From an uncultured Eubacteriales bacterium (GTDB lineage: Bacteria > Bacillota > Clostridia > Oscillospirales > Acutalibacteraceae), in assembly GCA_934486895.1 (NCBI GenBank), contig CAKSQZ010000021.1, forward strand, positions 1-26,526: a DNA stretch of 26,526 nucleotides. Reading direction: 5' to 3'. Both the position numbers and the translations under genes were made by a program. Below are positions 23,832 to 26,526 of this stretch, one piece after another (positions within the stretch are counted from its first letter, which is position 1; the number at the start of each line of letters is the position of its first letter). Below the pieces are notes generated by a model. The model had not been told where the DNA came from and did no database searches. It was given only the letters and a program-made list of their open reading frames with translations.

Positions 23832-24977
23832 TTACATCAAGCTGCGATAAAGCTCTTCGATGTCCTCGACCGAGGTGTCTCTCGGGTTGCCGGGACGGCA
23901 AGCATCAGCATAAGCGTCAAGCGCGAGCTGATGCAGATCCTCCTCCTTGACAACGCCATTGAGCGAGCAGACAATACCGACATCCTCCGCAAGCTTTGAA
24001 ACAGCGTCAACAGCGGCTTTTCTGTACTCGTCCTGTGACATGTCATCAACACCCTTGACGCCCATAGCTTTGGCGATCTCGCGGTATTTCTCGCCTGTAA
24101 ACGGAGCGTTATACGCCATAACCGTCGGCAGAAGAGTAGCACAAGCCTTGCCGTGAGGCATATCATAGTAAGCCGAAAGAGTGTGCGCCATGGAATGGTC
24201 AACACCGAGACCGACATTCGAGAAGCCCATGCCTGCGATATACTGACCGAGCGCCATACCCTCTCTGCCTGTCTGTTCGTTCTTAACAGCGCCTCTGAGA
24301 CTGTGCGAAATGATCTCGATAGCCTTGAGGTGGAACATATCCGAAAGCTCCCAAGCGCCCTTTGTGATATATCCCTCGATAGCGTGTGTCAGCGCGTCCA
24401 TACCTGTTGCGGCGGTAAGACCTGCCGGCATTGTGGACATCATATCCGAATCAACAACAGCCACTACCGGAATGTCATGAACATCAACGCAGACAAATTT
24501 GCGCTTTTTTTCAACATCGGTGATAACATAGTTGATAGTTACCTCAGCGGCAGTGCCTGCCGTTGTGGGAACAGCGATTATCGGAACACAGGGATTCTTT
24601 GTCGGCGCAACACCCTCAAGTGAGCGGACATCGGAAAATTCGGGATTTGTGATAATAATTCCAATGGCCTTTGAAGTATCCATTGAAGATCCGCCGCCGA
24701 TCGCAACAATGCAGTCAGCTTCTGCGGCTTTGAAAGCCGCAACGCCGTTTTTAACATTATCAATAGTGGGATTTGCCTTAATGTCGGAATAAACGGTGTA
24801 CGGGATTTTCGCCTCATCAAGCAGGTCGGTTACCTTTTTGGTAATACCGAATTTGATAAGGTCCGGGTCGGAAGCAACAAAGGCTTTTTTAAATCCGCGG
24901 GCTTTTATCTCCTCCGGGATCGCCTTGATCGAACCGGCACCGTGATACGATGTTTCGTTCAATACAAACTTGTTCAT
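23832..24977 (-). CDS. fucO: Iron-containing alcohol dehydrogenase, lactaldehyde reductase (FucO) type
   Basis: A 381-residue group III (Fe2+) NAD(H)-dependent dehydrogenase. It follows E. coli lactaldehyde reductase FucO closely in sequence as I recall it, including the segments NPEFSDVRSLEG, PTTAGTAAEVTINYVITD, KFVCVDVHDIP and GQYIAGMGFSNVGLG. The GGGSSMD nucleotide motif is at residues 94-100. Iron ligands are Asp194, His198, His261 and His275, two residues offset from FucO (196, 200, 263, 277). It would reduce lactaldehyde to 1,2-propanediol or a similar short aldehyde. It lies alone, 6 kb from the operon containing a fucose-isomerase-like gene, so a link is possible but not shown. AAAGGTG is a modest ribosome site. 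Confidence 0.88.
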   Translation of the reverse strand: MNKFVLNETSYHGAGSIKAIPEEIKARGFKKAFVASDPDLIKFGITKKVTDLLDEAKIPYTVYSDIKANPTIDNVKNGVAAFKAAEADCIVAIGGGSSMDTSKAIGIIITNPEFSDVRSLEGVAPTKNPCVPIIAVPTTAGTAAEVTINYVITDVEKKRKFVCVDVHDIPVVAVVDSDMMSTMPAGLTAATGMDALTHAIEGYITKGAWELSDMFHLKAIEIISHSLRGAVKNEQTGREGMALGQYIAGMGFSNVGLGVDHSMAHTLSAYYDMPHGKACATLLPTVMAYNAPFTGEKYREIAKAMGVKGVDDMSQDEYRKAAVDAVSKLAEDVGIVCSLNGVVKEEDLHQLALDAYADACRPGNPRDTSVEDIEELYRSLM

Positions 24978-25006
24978 AATGACACACCTTTGATATAATA
25001 TTTTTC

Positions 25007-25035
25007 AGCGCACCTGCGCTTTTAACTATATTATA
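25007..25035 (-). promoter_or_regulatory. -10 element and palindromic operator-like site before fucO
   Basis: On the minus strand TATAAT (25030-25035) lacks a good -35 at normal spacing, which hints at activator dependence. A palindrome with arms AGCGCA/TGCGCT (25007-25020) follows at about the start site, a position suiting a repressor operator or leader hairpin. The 105-bp gap holds nothing else recognised. Confidence 0.4.
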
Positions 25036-25082
25036 CAACTTTACAAAGGCAAAATATTAATAATTTGTTAACTTCGCTATGC

Positions 25083-26417
25083 TCATTTACTATGCGGCTC
25101 ATCCCCGAGCAGCATAATTATATTACAGCAGAACATGTTGTTGTCCTCGTAAAAATCGGCAAAACCGTGATATTTTTCGGCGGTCTCGCGGATAATTTTT
25201 GTACCGTAGCCGTGACGCGATTTATTTTTCTTTTCTGTTTTAAGCATCGGATTTTCTTCTAAAACCGATTTCGGGATAGTATTCTTCATGAAAAATACCG
25301 TGGTTGCGTTATCTTTTGAAATACTAAACTCAAGACGGCGCTCGTTCTCACACTTCTTGCAGGCGGTTATAGCATTGTCGAACATATTGCCGATAATGTT
25401 GCAAATATCAACATTGTTAGGGCAAACAAGATCTGAGATGACCGAAACTTTTGTTTCAATATCGTTGGCGGTCGCCTCGGCGAGTTTTGAGTTTATTATC
25501 GCGTTAACATATTCGTTGTTTGTTGAAACAATGCGGACCGCCCTGCTCTGAGTTTCAATGTATCTTGAGATGTATGCGTCTATTTCATCGTTTTTGCGCT
25601 CTGAATTAAGTGTCTGAATGATACGCAGACTGTTTGCAAAATCATGTCGCGTTTTCTGAAGAATATCATATTGCTTCTTGACTTCCCTCATTGATTCCGC
25701 CTGAAAGATCTGCTCCTGCCTTAAAAGCGAATTTTCAAGCTCGATCTTATGACGGCTGTTGAGAGGAATGAGCAGATAGTAAATCGCAATATTCATTGCA
25801 ATTACAAATAAAACAATGATCCATATGCAAAACTCGCCCATACCGTTGACACCCGCGAACAAAATTGAAAACAACAGCGCGATAATAATTATCGATATTG
25901 AGAAAACCGTTGCCGTTATGACCCATTCTGTCCGCGGCAGCTTTATGCTGTGATGTTTGAAGATTCGTTTGATCGCAAGCAAAAGCAGGAAAAACAGCAG
26001 GTTCGCCGGAACCACCACAAGAAAACGATAATTATTGCTCGGCGACATAAGATCGTGGATATCCTCTCCCGATATAACTGATATTATAATTAAAGTCACA
26101 GTGGTCGTAAGCACCATGCAACTCGTCGGAACGATCGACATTGCGGCTTTTTTAATGATAGTTCCTTTTAGGAATATAAGCGCTATGATAAAAACGATCA
26201 GCGAATAGGAGAAAGCAGCCAGACCTTCGAAAACGGTTATGAAATTAAAAATCGTCACCGTTATGAAATAAGCCGCGGTCCCTATCGCAAAAGCAATCCT
26301 TTTGTCAATGCGTATGTTTTCCTTGTATTCAAACACCCCGAAAGTAAAATACATAAACAGAAAGCCCTGAAATGCATTGATCAAAAGCTCAAAAGCAGAT
26401 TTCATCACACCCGGCAT
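25083..26417 (-). CDS. GHKL-domain sensor histidine kinase (AgrC-like)
   Basis: A 444-residue membrane kinase. The first ~215 residues form about six hydrophobic segments. A coiled-coil-like stretch leads to the H-box QKTRHDFANSLR (phospho-acceptor His258). The ATP-binding domain has the N-box NIIGNMFDNAITACKK and G-box GYGTKIIRETAEKYHG, typical of the ATPase_c_5/GHKL group that senses autoinducer or bacteriocin peptides. The cognate regulator would be the LytTR-type protein ending seven bases upstream. AGGAGGT, formed by the end of that gene, is eight bases before the ATG at 26417. No agrB/agrD-type peptide gene lies inside the window. Confidence 0.9.
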   Translation of the reverse strand: MPGVMKSAFELLINAFQGFLFMYFTFGVFEYKENIRIDKRIAFAIGTAAYFITVTIFNFITVFEGLAAFSYSLIVFIIALIFLKGTIIKKAAMSIVPTSCMVLTTTVTLIIISVISGEDIHDLMSPSNNYRFLVVVPANLLFFLLLLAIKRIFKHHSIKLPRTEWVITATVFSISIIIIALLFSILFAGVNGMGEFCIWIIVLFVIAMNIAIYYLLIPLNSRHKIELENSLLRQEQIFQAESMREVKKQYDILQKTRHDFANSLRIIQTLNSERKNDEIDAYISRYIETQSRAVRIVSTNNEYVNAIINSKLAEATANDIETKVSVISDLVCPNNVDICNIIGNMFDNAITACKKCENERRLEFSISKDNATTVFFMKNTIPKSVLEENPMLKTEKKNKSRHGYGTKIIRETAEKYHGFADFYEDNNMFCCNIIMLLGDEPHSK

Positions 26418-26423
26418 ATATTG

Positions 26424-26526
26424 TTACCTCCTCTTAAAGATCATAAACGCCTCAAGCGCTTTTGCTTTGAGACTTTTGCTTATCGGGATCTTGTCTTTGT
26501 TGACGAGGGTAATTATGTTAAGCAGT
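26424..26526 (-). CDS. Probable LytTR response regulator, C-terminal end
   Basis: Only the last 33 residues are inside the window. The piece KDKIPISKSLKAKALEAF fits the final strand and helix of the LytTR DNA-binding domain (pattern IPISR/K followed by a basic helix). Pairing with the adjacent GHKL kinase supports this. Its last codons, AGG AGG before TAA, double as the kinase ribosome site, so the two are translationally linked. The receiver domain is beyond the right edge. Confidence 0.6.
   Translation of the reverse strand, partial: LLNIITLVNKDKIPISKSLKAKALEAFMIFKRR

Noticed and set aside
25052..25070. TTAACAAATTATTAA-like sequence before fucO, resembling a Rex redox-repressor site
   Set aside because: Only one half fits the TTGTTAA-N4-TTAACAA pattern and the spacing is wrong.
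1..26526. CRISPR arrays, transposases, integrases, phage or conjugation genes
   Set aside because: No regularly spaced short repeats and no such protein families were seen on either strand.

Overview
The window looks like a chromosomal piece of an anaerobic, low-to-medium GC Firmicute, most likely a gut Clostridium-type organism of the Oscillospirales/Ruminococcaceae kind. This is inferred from strict-anaerobe enzymes (pyruvate formate-lyase, radical-SAM activase, ETF-linked dehydrogenase), purine-rich Shine-Dalgarno sites, TTGACA/TATAAT promoters, an AgrC-like sensor kinase next to a LytTR-like fragment, and a large secreted protein with InlB-type repeats. Species cannot be fixed from the sequence alone.

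Layout. Positions 1-930 hold the start of a GNAT acetyltransferase (minus strand) behind a structured leader and terminator, then a tRNA-Ser(CGA) gene with a separate 41-bp copy of its 5' half and a perfect promoter upstream. A TauE/SafE exporter (minus) and pflB-pflA (plus) diverge from two strong promoters. A yybP-ykoY-type manganese riboswitch followed by two tandem terminators precedes an SPCA-like Ca/Mn P-type ATPase. An AT-rich 520-bp gap holds one possible tiny membrane peptide.

The centre (8349-17716) is one tightly packed eight-gene operon: L-fucose isomerase-like protein, GlcD/alkylglycerone-phosphate-synthase-like FAD oxidase, HdrD/GlpC-like Fe-S protein, class II aldolase, PfkB kinase, IolB-like isomerase, FGGY kinase, and a single-chain electron-transfer flavoprotein in which EtfB and EtfA are fused. 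It reads as a catabolic pathway for an unidentified sugar, polyol or sugar acid. Isomerases, kinases and an aldolase would cut the carbon chain, while an FAD/Fe-S/ETF module would oxidise a hydroxy-intermediate and pass electrons to a soluble carrier. The IolB-PfkB-aldolase trio resembles lower myo-inositol degradation, but IolG, IolE and IolD are not in the operon. This is the best candidate for an undescribed system here.

The right part has a YoaP-type acetyltransferase, a 770-bp strip of gene remnants (MetE-like tail, GNAT tail, fused ends of an Xre-type regulator), a 1192-residue secreted surface protein with two internal ~290-residue modules and a variant C-terminal sorting signal, a small GNAT, a FucO-like iron alcohol dehydrogenase (minus), and a GHKL sensor kinase following the end of a probable LytTR response regulator (minus).
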